Shown: positions 56,201 to 63,636, counted from the first letter of the stretch. The stretch is 64,000 nucleotides of DNA from Nemertoderma westbladi (GCA_032718475.1 JAUCBJ010007667.1:1-64000), one strand, 5' to 3'. The notes: generated by a model not told the origin, from the letters alone. Translations and numbers: made by a program.

Positions 56201-58144
56201 GTTATCTATCCAATCTACTCCGATCTATATTGATGTATTATAGATCACCAACCTGTTATCTATCCAATCTACTCCGATCTATATTGCTGTATTATAGATC
56301 ACCAACCTGTTATCTATCCAATCTACTCCGCTCATATATTGCTGTATTATAGATCACCAACCTGTTATCTATCCAATCTACTCCGATCTATATTGATGTA
56401 TTATAGATCACCAACCTGTTATCTATCCAATCTACTCCGATCTATATTGCTGTATTATAGATCACCAACCTGTTATCTATCCAATCTACTCCGCTCATAT
56501 ATTGATGTATTATAGATCACCAACCTGTTATCTATCCAATCTACTCCGCTCATATATTGATGTATTATAGATCACCAACCTGTTATCTATCCAATCTACT
56601 CCGATCTATATTGATGTATTATAGATCACCAACCTGTTATCTATCCAATCTACTCCGATCTATATTGCTGTATTATAGATCACCAACCTGTTATCTATCC
56701 AATCTACTCCGCTCATATATTGATGTATTATAGATCACCAACCTGTTATCTATCCAATCTACTCCGATCTATATTGATGTATTATAGATCACCAACCTGT
56801 TATCTATCCAATCTACTCCGATCTATATTGATGTATTATAGATCACCAACCTGTTATCTATCCAATCTACTCCGCTCATATATTGATGTATTATAGATCA
56901 CCAACCTGTTATCTATCCAATCTACTCCGATCTATATTGATGTATTATAGATCACCAACCTGTTATCTATCCAATCTACTCCGATCTATATTGCTGTATT
57001 ATAGATCACCAACCTGTTATCTAACCAATCTACTCCGCTCATATATTGATGTATTATAGATCACCAACCTGTTATCTATCCAATCTACTCCGATCTATAT
57101 TGATGTATTATAGATCACCAACCTGTTATCTATCCAATCTACTCCGATCTATATTGATGTATTATAGATCACCAACCTGTTATCTATCCAAACTACTCCG
57201 ATCTATATTGATGTATTATAGATCACCAACCTGTTATCTATCCAATCTACTCCGCTCATATATTGATGTATTATAGATCACCAACCTGTTATCTACACGA
57301 ATCTACTCCGCTCATATATTGATGTATTATAGATCACCAACCTGTTATCTACACGAATCTACTCCGATCTATATTGATGTATTATAGATCACCAACCTGT
57401 TATCTACACGAATCTACTCCGATCTATATTGATGTATTATAGATCACCAACCTGTTATCTACACGAATCTACTCCGATCTATATTGATGTATTATAGATC
57501 ACCAACCTGTTATCTATCCAATCTACTCCGATCTATATTGATGTATTATAGATCACCAACCTACATACAGCATGGGGCTAAGTAGGCCTACATATTTCCT
57601 CTTCGACCGATAAACTTTTCTTGCACAACATCCTACAGCCAGATGTTGCGCAAAAAGAGTGGCTTAAGTGAATGAGCATAATTTAAGATTTAATAAAAAT
57701 ACTAACAAAATGATGTTTGTAAATTATCATTTTGATGCTTCCAATTAATTTTGATCCTTTGTTTTACTTTTAGTGGCTGGCTTGTATCTCTTAGATCTAG
57801 ACGGTCTAGTAGTATCATTATTCTAGAAGCTCTTGCTTAGGGTACCATTTTGATCATGGCTATGATTTTAAGTTCTTTGGTATAGGTTTTCTCTCTTTCT
57901 TTCAATGCTGCTACTGTAGTAGGTATCACGTATCACCTATCACATTTGATATGCCCCCCCCCCCCCCCCCCCATTACCTTTGGTATGTTTTACATCTCGC
58001 CCATATCACCAACTTATGAGCAAAGAATCTCGTTTCTTCGGGTCCAATTATGAATATCAAATCGGAAGAATCGTGGTTGCCTAGGAGATGTCTAAGGTCC
58101 TCGATTAGAGTTCGGGTACCGCAGCTCAATTTCTCTTCGTTCAT
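5029..58144 (-). CDS. BTB-BACK-TLDc protein gene, seven exons, with a 49-kb satellite array in intron 1
   Basis: I joined seven exons by GT-AG sites with matching phases: 57978-58144, 8420-8598, 7412-7629, 7076-7302, 6473-6728, 5843-6024, 5029-5215. They total 1,416 nt (471 residues plus TGA). Residues about 12-120 form a BTB/POZ domain (SDLIFIIG, AHK, LQYIYTGSIEL). About 120-255 form a BACK-type helical region (LLQSDE, DVWRCTLKWA). About 290-468 form a TLDc domain (WRLLYRASREGY, GGFSDIPW, FGAGADLAIAD, EVFTL). BTB-BACK proteins commonly act as Cullin-3 substrate adaptors. TLDc proteins such as OXR1 and NCOA7 act in oxidative-stress protection and bind V-ATPase. A role in this protein is inference. 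An in-frame TAA 15 codons upstream of the ATG (58187-58189) supports the start. Introns 2-6 are 790, 109, 347, 448 and 627 bp; intron 1 is 49,379 bp. Confidence 0.9.
5216..5842 (-). other. intron 6, 627 bp
   Basis: This AT-rich intron contains two frames (5267-5458 plus, 5466-5726 minus) with no domain character. I see no repeat or RNA gene in it. Confidence 0.75.
5843..6024 (-). CDS. BTB-BACK-TLDc gene, exon 6 (TLDc core)
   Basis: It encodes residues 350-409 plus two bases of Arg410. It contains the TLDc core: GANGNICGGFSDIPW, then the KASFIFSL strand, followed by a basic His-rich loop (KNHKHAVCHH). Frames of 72 and 89 codons in the same interval are in the wrong phase. The acceptor is CACTTTCTAG and the donor is CCTAG|GTTAG. 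Confidence 0.87.
6025..6472 (-). other. intron 5, 448 bp
   Basis: This is an AT-rich intron between TLDc exons 5 and 6. It contains A-rich runs on the plus strand near 6440-6465. Nothing else is recognisable. Confidence 0.75.
6473..6728 (-). CDS. BTB-BACK-TLDc gene, exon 5 (linker and TLDc start)
   Basis: It completes Arg264 and encodes residues 265-349. A Pro/Gly/Ser-rich linker (LAALPPGGSSMDSSLRPRV) leads to a short helix (SKENRQLQHHLATW) and then the TLDc opening QEWRLLYRASREGYTAAAFH and the strand SPTFVVIL. The acceptor is TAATCTCCAG and the donor is ATTCTG|GTGAGT (phase 0). Confidence 0.87.
6729..7075 (-). other. intron 4, 347 bp, with three ATATAGGG-containing copies
   Basis: Close to the donor, a run of A bases followed by ATATAGGG appears three times (around 6995, 7020 and 7045), about 25 bp apart. 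The rest is AT-rich spacer with a duplicated TACATACTGTA near 6810-6830. Confidence 0.7.
7076..7302 (-). CDS. BTB-BACK-TLDc gene, exon 4 (BACK part 2)
   Basis: It encodes residues 189-263 plus two bases of Arg264. It starts LSLEEADVWRCTLKWA, the typical second half of the BACK signature (a DVWRACLRWA-like helix), and continues with a DVIPHIRLLLID helix. The start before the first internal Met is set by the phase-0 acceptor CCCTAG at 7303-7304. The donor is GAAAG|GTAAGG. Confidence 0.87.
7303..7411 (-). other. intron 3, 109 bp
   Basis: This is the shortest intron of the gene, bounded by GAG|GTGAGTT and TCCCTAG|CTATCA. Nothing else is seen in it. Confidence 0.85.
7412..7629 (-). CDS. BTB-BACK-TLDc gene, exon 3 (BACK part 1)
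   Basis: This exon finishes Asp116 and encodes residues 117-188, ending in phase 0 at GACGAG|GTGAG. The helical sequence (DNACLLYSSALELHQEDNHL) and the CMNKDALLLLLQSDE end match the BACK pattern, in which a leucine-rich helix ends in LLxSDE or LLQSDE. The acceptor is TTTATTAAAG, weak in pyrimidines. Confidence 0.85.
7630..8419 (-). other. intron 2, 790 bp
   Basis: This intron contains a strong 30-bp hairpin (7834-7863). Plus-strand frames at 7700-7885 and 7776-8063 read through that hairpin and have no domain character. Confidence 0.75.
7834..7863. repeat. perfect inverted repeat, 13-bp arms, 4-base loop
   Basis: The arms GCACTCCATGTGT and ACACATGGAGTGC surround the loop GGAT in intron 2. 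The outer flanks share a directly repeated GTCGATTT (7827 region and 7874 region). It could form a tight hairpin in the pre-mRNA. Confidence 0.85.
8420..8598 (-). CDS. BTB-BACK-TLDc gene, exon 2 (second half of BTB)
   Basis: Its first base completes Arg56, then residues 57-115 follow, and its last base starts Asp116. It contains the classic BTB C-terminal half, TFDPDSFGQVLQYIYTGSIE, followed by the helix SEANVFHCLTLGLELGL. The acceptor is TTACATTTCAG with a pyrimidine-rich lead, and the donor is CCAG|GTTAG. Upstream of the acceptor only 36 bp separate the exon from the satellite array. A plus-strand frame at 8198-8449 is an overlapping shadow. Confidence 0.88.
9759..10420. repeat. partial higher-order repeat, 441-bp period
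   Basis: The series of two 56-bp monomers and one 55-bp ACACGAATC monomer starts at 9759 and again at 10200, 441 bp (eight monomers) later. The second copy departs from the first after about four monomers. Confidence 0.7.
11321..13284. repeat. higher-order repeat of about 1,083 bp in a 54-bp-monomer domain
   Basis: The order of GATG and GCTG states along 11321-12201 is repeated along 12459-13284. The only difference is one missing 55-bp ACACGAATC monomer (880 versus 825 bp). Downstream parts align at an offset of 1,083 bp (12188 with 13271). This domain is dominated by the 54-bp monomer, which gives open frames of 18 codons per unit. Confidence 0.75.
19800..25400. repeat. ACACGAATC-rich domain of the array
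   Basis: The 55- and 56-bp monomers with TACACGAATC predominate here, whereas TATCCAATC monomers predominate in most of the rest. The right boundary coincides with several chimeric monomers at 25381-25615. Boundaries are approximate. Confidence 0.75.
22303..23536. repeat. five-monomer higher-order repeat, 279 bp
   Basis: Four 56-bp monomers and one 55-bp monomer repeat as a block. GATCTATATT of the odd monomer falls at 22581, 22860, 23139 and 23418, exactly 279 bp apart. A rare GATCCATATT version begins (22303) and ends (23527) the block, 1,224 bp apart. Confidence 0.85.
25381..25615. repeat. cluster of chimeric monomers at a domain boundary
   Basis: Four consecutive monomers have forms intermediate between the normal states: TATCACGAATC (near 25393), CGATCATATATT (near 25466), and TATCCGAATC twice (near 25507 and 25562). 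They lie where the ACACGAATC-rich domain meets the TATCCAATC-rich domain. Confidence 0.85.
33781..34075. repeat. run of identical GCTG-type 55-bp monomers
   Basis: Six consecutive TATCCAATC/CGCTCATATATT monomers are followed by GCTG instead of GATG, a local homogeneous run. From about 34450 to 34770 the GATG and GCTG states then alternate, giving a dimer pattern of about 110 bp. Confidence 0.7.
35813..35930. repeat. two 57-bp monomers with TATCACGAATC
   Basis: Two adjacent monomers carry the longer TATCACGAATC form together with CGCTCATATATT, making 57-bp units (19 codons). The same form occurs once near 25393. Confidence 0.8.
49247..49802. repeat. five-monomer higher-order repeat, 271 bp, two copies
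   Basis: Four 54-bp monomers followed by one 55-bp monomer, all GATG type, repeat exactly at 49247 and 49518. A related block starts at 48813. Confidence 0.8.
50121..50996. repeat. eight-monomer higher-order repeat, 438 bp, two copies
   Basis: Two copies are in the same order and include rare markers: TATCCAAACTAC monomers and two ACACGAATC monomers. Monomer lengths sum to 438 bp (55+55+55+55+56+54+54+54), and the start-to-start distance of the marker frames (50337 to 50775) is also 438. Confidence 0.85.
57563..57953. other. unique intron sequence between the array and the C run
   Basis: The array stops abruptly inside a monomer after CCAACCT (57562). The 391 bp that follow are AT-rich and non-repetitive, with a TAGGCCTA octamer at 57583. 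No gene is seen. Confidence 0.7.
57954..57972 (+). repeat. C19 homopolymer (G19 in the transcript at intron +6)
   Basis: Nineteen C bases lie on the plus strand. On the gene strand the intron begins GTAAT followed by nineteen G bases. G runs near 5' splice sites act as intronic splicing enhancers in other animals. A homopolymer of this length is also prone to sequencing length errors. Confidence 0.9.
57978..58144 (-). CDS. BTB-BACK-TLDc gene, coding exon 1 (first half of BTB)
   Basis: This exon encodes residues 1-55 plus two bases of Arg56. It carries the BTB start: a leading helix (TLIEDLRHLLG), then the hallmark SDLIFIIG with Asp28, and FAHKLVIWAR with His43 and Lys44. The first in-frame ATG is at 58144 with A at -3. 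A frame extending further upstream would have to start at a TTG (58186) and is closed by TAA at 58187-58189. A plausible acceptor (GTGTGTCCAG, exon start 58203) suggests that a noncoding exon may lie further upstream. The donor is AAAG|GTAATG, followed at once by a G19 tract. Confidence 0.85.
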
Positions 58145-60962
58145 ATTAAAAAATTTAATATAAATAAATACAATAAATACATTCAATTATTAAGGTTACT
58201 TTACTGGACACACACGAGGAAAGCGACGAGAAAACGTGACTACTGTACATTGTAGGTAAGTAGGCAGAGAGGCCTACATAGTCATACATTCATCATCACT
58301 ATTGCAACACATCTATCTATTGATTGATGATTCAACAGTTATGCACGCAGATTGACAAACCGCCTGTCAGAACAACATAATCACATTATTTGGGAGCGTT
58401 AGTTATATTGGATTGGAAGAGTATTACGCATGAATTCCGCGAGCATATACGGTCATTTAATTTCGTGTTTTTCTTAGGTATCTTGTCCTTTTACTGTCAT
58501 GTAGAAGACCTAGAAGACACTTAACGCGCGATGTTACAACTCAATCAGGTGCCATTACAGGAGCCATACAGTTTCATATTTAATCTGCGCCGAATGTCAA
58601 CACAATTGAGCTAGGCGGCCCCGACTACATTAAATATTTAGGTTTCTCAACGACTTCCGTGCGAATCATTGCACCGCTAGCTGACAGCTCCGGACCAAAT
58701 CTCATTATTCTTTAACGTAAATAATATATGAGAGATGGGATAGAGCAACTAGCAGAATCAGGTAAAATCTAATTAGCGCAACTAGGCTAAGAGTTGAGGC
58801 CGCCGCGGAAACACATTTTAGCGAAAATTCAATCAAATTATTCTTTCGCTCAATATCGCATCGCAATAGAATCACTATACAGTACAGTAGTAGGCCTATA
58901 CTGTACGTACATGGTACTGCAGAGCGGAAATACCTAGGATAAAATGTATTAACTCGCTACCTCACTGTAATAACAATATTGAGCCAGGTTGGGCTTACCT
59001 TACCGTAAAAGGTCTACATAATAGTTTAGTACTGTAGCTTTACTTTCATCCATATTAGATACAGTATGCCTACTGTATGTTGGTAATAATAATAATTATT
59101 AATAGAGTTTTTAATGAATTATTTTTAACTGTAGAGCCAATGAAATGACCAATATCTGAAAATATAAATTATCTACAGTAAAAATTTAAAAATACGTAGA
59201 TGTAGTAATAAATAGTGATTATGAATAATATTGAATAATGATGCTTTCGCCAACCCAGCGGTATCCTAACTTCTGCTGGCGTTGCTAATAAAGTTTGCGT
59301 ACTAGTCTTAGACTGTACGTTTCTACGTACATCCTTGGGAGTTAGTGTGGCGTCATCCCTGCATCAAAGGTAACAGCCAAGGGAGAGAGGAGCCTTCCAG
59401 GTTTATTAAACTGAATTTCACGACTAAAGAAAACGCTTAGTCTAATCTTATTACAGTAGTAGGAAATGCTCATGGGATATTGAGGTTTAAGAGGAGTAAA
59501 ACAATAATGATGGGCTTAATGTAAGAAAGTAGGCCAAGAGTATAAGTAGTCCATCAGGTCGTAATCACAACAATAAATCTTAATTACGAAATTATAAAAT
59601 CTGTGTGTTTTCGGAACAAAATTGAAAAAAGTCTAACAATTCTCACGCGATTCGACAAAAGTCAATTTTATTATATTTGGCACAGAACTAAGGTTTAAAT
59701 GACTCGCTAACTGACGCACCCATGACTCTACAGGCTACATAGTACGATGCAGTTTTCCTTGCCAAAACCAATTATAAATTCTATCTTATAAATTTTGCCA
59801 CGCCACCTATCGGTGGGATTTGTTTCTGAAATTGTATGCTGATGCAAAAAATTATTAGGCCTACCTGCCGCGCAATAACGTCGCCACTACTGCACAAATT
59901 ATACCGAATGAAAGAATGTGTTGGCTTAGTTAGCCGTCAAATTAACAATTCCTTGACAAAGATGAATTAATAAACAAGAATTATTAATTGTCATAAAAGT
60001 TCATTAAGCTGTCACAACAATCACACAATAAACACAGATTGATTGATTAAACATAATGGTTTGCAAGCAATGACGCTAATGGCTGCAAAGTCACAAAATA
60101 ATTCCTTTATGGCCCTGTATGTTTTTATTGTTTTTCTTGTAAACTGAAATAAAAAGGACAAAATGTCATAATCCGATTTCGTTACCAATATACAGTACTA
60201 CACAAGATCAACAAACAATAATATTATTGGTGGGCGGGGTACCGGGAATTAATTAGTAGGCCTATAATGAGAAAGACACGTGTAGTCCATTAATTCAGTC
60301 TGACCCTAAATGTTTTGGAAATTACACTAGCGTACAAGTAGCGTAGAAGTAGGCCTAACAATATATTATAATTCCCCTAAAATTCCACTATCAGAAGTTA
60401 CTGTAACTTAATTCGTAGCGATTTAATCCATTTATCCTTGAATTCTTCACGGAGGTCGTGTGTCGAGTCCCTCAAGTGGGCCAAACACACGATGAACGTT
60501 TCGTTATGAATGCTTTAAAGGGACTAGACACCGAGAGGGGTCATCTCTAACAGTTTCTTTTGGAGAGTACAGTTACTAAAATTCCGTCGTAAGAGAGTGC
60601 GTAATATCATATTTATCATCGTAAGTTCAATACTCTCACCTCAAGTAAACAAAATCAAGTATGCTTCTGCTAATTTCATAAAAATTACATTTCTATAGAA
60701 TACTGTTCTTGGTGTTGATGGGTTTTTGTGATTGTGAGATTTGAAATAATTCATTTGGAATGTTTGTTTGTACTGTAATTATGTATACTAAAGGAAAGAT
60801 GAGAAAGAAAATTATAAGTGATTTTTTATAATTGTTCCTGGGTATAATATTATAGATCGTCTCGATGGTAAAATCAATGTTCTTCCCCTATAATGTATTA
60901 AAACTTATTTAAGTTATCGCTTAGGTGATTATAGAACTGTAACCGGTGATACAGTATGGCAC
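58145..60962. other. upstream region of the BTB gene, no gene recognised
   Basis: This is the 5' side of the minus-strand gene and should hold its promoter and any noncoding first exon. I see no TATA box in a convincing place and no clear CpG island. Short GC-rich patches occur near 58500-58530 and 58795-58815. TAGGCCTA octamers occur at 58891, 59856, 60257 and 60350. No frame with domain character was found. Confidence 0.5.
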
Positions 60963-61204
60963 CGATTTATTGTTTTGGATAGAATTACCAGCTATCCTGC
61001 TCTAATTGTCGGGTGAAGATTAAACCCCTGGGAAGATTGCATCTAATAACTCATAACTCTATGATACACATATTATGGTACAAAGGTAAAACCGAGTATC
61101 ACCCTACAGAAAAAAACACATCAGATATTGAGCAGCTTGACCAGAGACATCAATCTGGAAATAATGGGGGTAATAATAAGTTTCGTTTATTGTTTTGGTT
61201 AGAA
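60963..61204. repeat. segment bracketed by two copies of a dispersed 21-22-base motif
   Basis: A motif of the form TTTATTGTTTTGGTTAGAA occurs at 60963-60984 (two changes) and at 61184-61204. The latter is identical over 21 bases to 1000-1020. The two copies here are direct and about 220 bp apart. It may be part of a dispersed element. Confidence 0.45.
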
Positions 61205-63238
61205 TAACGTCAGTACAGTAGCTAACTCCATAAGGGTAAGAGTAGTGGAGAGATATTCCTACCGTAATATTCCAACCACCTGGATTAAGGTGCCATAGGG
61301 TGACACACAGTCACTGTCACTTCGATTTAGCACCTTGAAGCATTGAAATACTATAATTGATTTTCCCAGCCTAATTGGTAATAATATTCAAACAATGGTA
61401 AATCATAATGGAAGGACGTGGAATTAATAACCTGGTGATAAAAAGCAATGAGTTTATTCATAATAAACTCAATAGTGTTTTGTGTGGTGGATGGAAGATT
61501 GACAAGGCTGCCCAGGTGGGATTGTTTAATAAATCATACACTGGAACAATTAATTATGAGGCTTTATTGGTTGCTTGATTGATTGATGGAGAATAGAAAT
61601 AGATTGAGTTTGTGCACAAATGAAGTGAGACTGAAAAGGAAAACTTCGATTAAATTTTGAATAATAATAATAAACATTTTAATCCGTGTAATTTCCTCAC
61701 CGCTACTCTCAGAAGCCACCAACCCAGAAACCATAATTAACTTACATTTTAGTTAAAGGACGGGAAATCCAAATTGATAAATTGATTTCGCAAATAAGAT
61801 CATAAAATGAAATTAGAGATACATTAGTATGTTAGTGGTAATACCATCAGTGTGCTATCGTTTGTTTTGGTTCCACTTACCTATAACCTGTTAGTAACAT
61901 AACAGACACACTAAATCAATAATGGCTTATCTCTGGAGTACATTTAGTATCATATATAAGAAGAAACGGTAATTTCCATAAAATGTATAGATAATAAACA
62001 ACGTCACCTCGTGTCGTTTGTTCTGATACAATCACTATATACAACAAACCGGGGAGCCTTAATTATTACAGAGGAATGAAGATATACTGCAGAAGCGGCG
62101 TCGGGCGTGGCATCCATTCACGCACACAATCCAACGACAATGATAAGAAATTATTGAGTGGAATGTGAGAATATCGATATGAGACAGTGTGACGCCACAG
62201 GTGGCGCGGACAGTTCCTGGGATCAGGAAAGCTGATGAGACGTTGAGACTGACAATTACTCCCTACTCCGTAGCTGCATGGTGAAGTACTTCTTATAGAG
62301 TACTACTGTTGGTGCAAAAAGAATGTTTCGATCTCAGATAGATAATATTGAGTTTCTGCACAACACGGGCATATATGCCATCGATTCCTGTTTCTCGCAG
62401 TGTCGTCTCCATATACAGTAGATGCATATACTGTAACATAGCTTTGTTGTTATGTTTAAAGGGAGTTGCTAATAATATACATGTGATATAGGGCTGTCCT
62501 GTCCTGTCCGAGTTCGCTCGACCTAGTAGTAGTAGTATAGGGCTGTACGCACACATTAGCACTGGGAGTGTTCCCCAAAGAGCACATGGGAGATGCACAA
62601 ATACATTGGTAATGCCACGACCGTGGCTGGGCCAACACAATAGATCTCAAACAGAATGAGAATAATATACTCAAATAAAGGATGTCTGGCGATGGACAAT
62701 TTAGTAAATAAGAGAAGATAGTCTTATAACATAGAGGTAAAATAATCCGCGAAACGGCACCCAGTATAAACAAATACGAGTGGAATTCTGTGATAACGAG
62801 TATTTTACCCGGCGTAAAATTAATGGGTCACGGTTCAATGCTGTTTGACACTCGCGTTAGAGACCAAGGATGGCCCCAAACACGTTGTGGTTAATCCCCA
62901 ACCTAACAACGTTCGTTACAGCGGTTTATCGAGCGTGGGCAAGACAGCTTCGCAATGACATGCGTGAACGGAGTCTCCACTGAGGTGTAAACAACATTGC
63001 TATAGTTTTGGGAACATTGTTTTGTGTATGACTGCAGACCATCAATTGTACATCGACTGTTTTTGACAGCTACTCATTTTGATTGGGTTGAATTATATCA
63101 CTTTTTACCACTAATAATATACAGCGAATTTCCATTTTACCACCCGCTAAAGAGAAATTCGAGGAAAATGTGCATTGACATTACATTGTTTGCTTGGATA
63201 TTAATTGAAACATAAAATGAATAAAATTTGAAGCTTAG
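61205..63238. other. intergenic stretch, no gene recognised
   Basis: Frames on the minus strand at 62293-62640 and 62456-62773 overlap each other, lack domain features and have no clear splice context, so I do not call them. A 23-bp hairpin lies at 61449-61471. A near-palindrome, CGCCACAGGTGGCG, lies near 62192. Confidence 0.45.
61449..61471. repeat. perfect inverted repeat, 10-bp arms, 3-base loop
   Basis: The arms TGAGTTTATT and AATAAACTCA surround the loop CAT. The right arm contains AATAAA on the plus strand, so it might be a fortuitous polyadenylation-like signal. No gene to its left supports this. Confidence 0.75.
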
Positions 63239-63419
63239 ATGGATGGAAAAAAGGTTATCAAGAAATCAACATCAAATCTATGACTATCCTGTATGCGCAA
63301 ATAGAGACGGTTTAGATTGTTATTCGCATGAATCCAACATAATCATGGTTCGGACCTCACAATACTGGACTGCACCTGATGCATCTATGGAATGGCATGA
63401 ACAATCGCCCTACATCATC
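63239..63419 (+). CDS. candidate exon of a Cys-rich, lectin-like protein
   Basis: A 181-nt open stretch lies between a TTAG acceptor (63237-63238, poor pyrimidine tract) and a strong donor ATC|GTAAGT at 63420. It encodes 60 residues including VCANRDGLDCYSH followed by SNIIMVRTSQYW. The spacing C-x6-C then an I-x-V-x-x-x-x-Y strand recalls the start of sea-urchin-egg-lectin (SUEL, galactose/rhamnose-binding) domains, but key residues such as the YGR motif are absent. The partner exon would lie to the right, possibly outside the window. The call rests on pattern likeness and one good donor, so it is tentative. An unrelated chance frame is quite possible. Confidence 0.28.
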
Positions 63420-63423
63420 GTAA

Positions 63424-63636
63424 GTCACAGCTGCTAATTCCTTTATCTCAATGTCCTGCCACACAAAAAGCCTAGTAAATTCTTCGACAAAGGAACGGAA
63501 ATGTCATGGCTGTGGGGATTGCGTTAAGCCTTGTTTTATGCTGGATGTGATAACAACATCCCAATATTCCACACGACGTCAAGAACTCAAGATAACAAAA
63601 ACACGATTAAATATAGTTTTCCATGAATATTATTGA
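63424..63636 (+). pseudogene. candidate second Cys-rich segment in a different frame
   Basis: Just downstream, in another frame, an open stretch encodes KCHGCGDCVKPC and then FMLDVITTSQYSTRR, ending at TGA (63634-63636). The V-x-TSQY core echoes MVRTSQYW in the previous candidate exon. This could be a second domain copy displaced by a frameshift, a separate exon, or coincidence. No convincing intron joins the two. Confidence 0.2.

Larger units (their letters stand above)
8635..57562. repeat. 54-57-bp satellite array, 48.9 kb, about 890 monomers
   Basis: Every monomer contains TATTATAGATCACCAACCTG and CTACTCCG. Lengths are 54 bp (for example 8688-8741), 55 bp (8742-8796 and, by a different route, 8962-9016) and 56 bp (8632-8687). 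Three two-state sites explain nearly all variation: GATG or GCTG; TATCCAATC or TACACGAATC (+1 bp); CGATCTATATT or CGCTCATATATT (+1 bp). The example monomer is about 35 percent GC, with 14 C to 5 G on the plus strand. I saw no unrelated insertion. Edge monomers are as intact as internal ones. The monomer count is array length divided by mean length, not a direct count. I know of no named family that matches. Confidence 0.98.
8599..57977 (-). other. intron 1 of the BTB-BACK-TLDc gene, 49,379 bp
   Basis: The donor AAAG|GTAATG at 57977-57976 and the acceptor TTTCAG at 8600-8599 join in phase (two bases plus one base, Arg56). The two exons carry complementary halves of one BTB domain, which is strong evidence that they belong together. 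All but 36 bp at the left edge and 415 bp at the right edge is tandem satellite. Confidence 0.85.

Noticed and set aside
11321-57276. Dozens of open frames of 60-148 codons repeating an 18-residue peptide (YYRSPTCYLSNLLRS core)
   Set aside because: They arise because the 54-bp monomer is a multiple of three without a stop; each frame ends as soon as a 55-bp monomer shifts it. No independent start, splice or codon-use evidence, and the same DNA is intron of a gene on the other strand.
8635-57562. Possible CRISPR array
   Set aside because: The whole unit is repeated with no unique spacers, no cas genes are present, and the flanking gene is eukaryotic with introns.
8635-57562. Telomeric or rDNA spacer array
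   Set aside because: No TTAGGG-like unit, no rRNA sequence in the window, and the array lies inside a coding gene.
58142-58186. Longer exon 1 start 14 codons upstream of the chosen ATG
   Set aside because: The upstream codon is TTG, not ATG, and a TAA precedes it directly; the ATG at 58144 is the first true start.
60841-60870. Solitary satellite fragment (TATTATAGATC)
   Set aside because: Only 11 bases match the monomer; in AT-rich sequence this is compatible with chance.
62185-62205. CTCF-like site around CCACAGGTGGCGC
   Set aside because: Matches only part of the known vertebrate core and no boundary context can be judged from one site.
62293-62773. Two overlapping minus-strand frames of 115 and 105 codons
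   Set aside because: They overlap in different frames, show no domain, signal or splice context, and could be chance.
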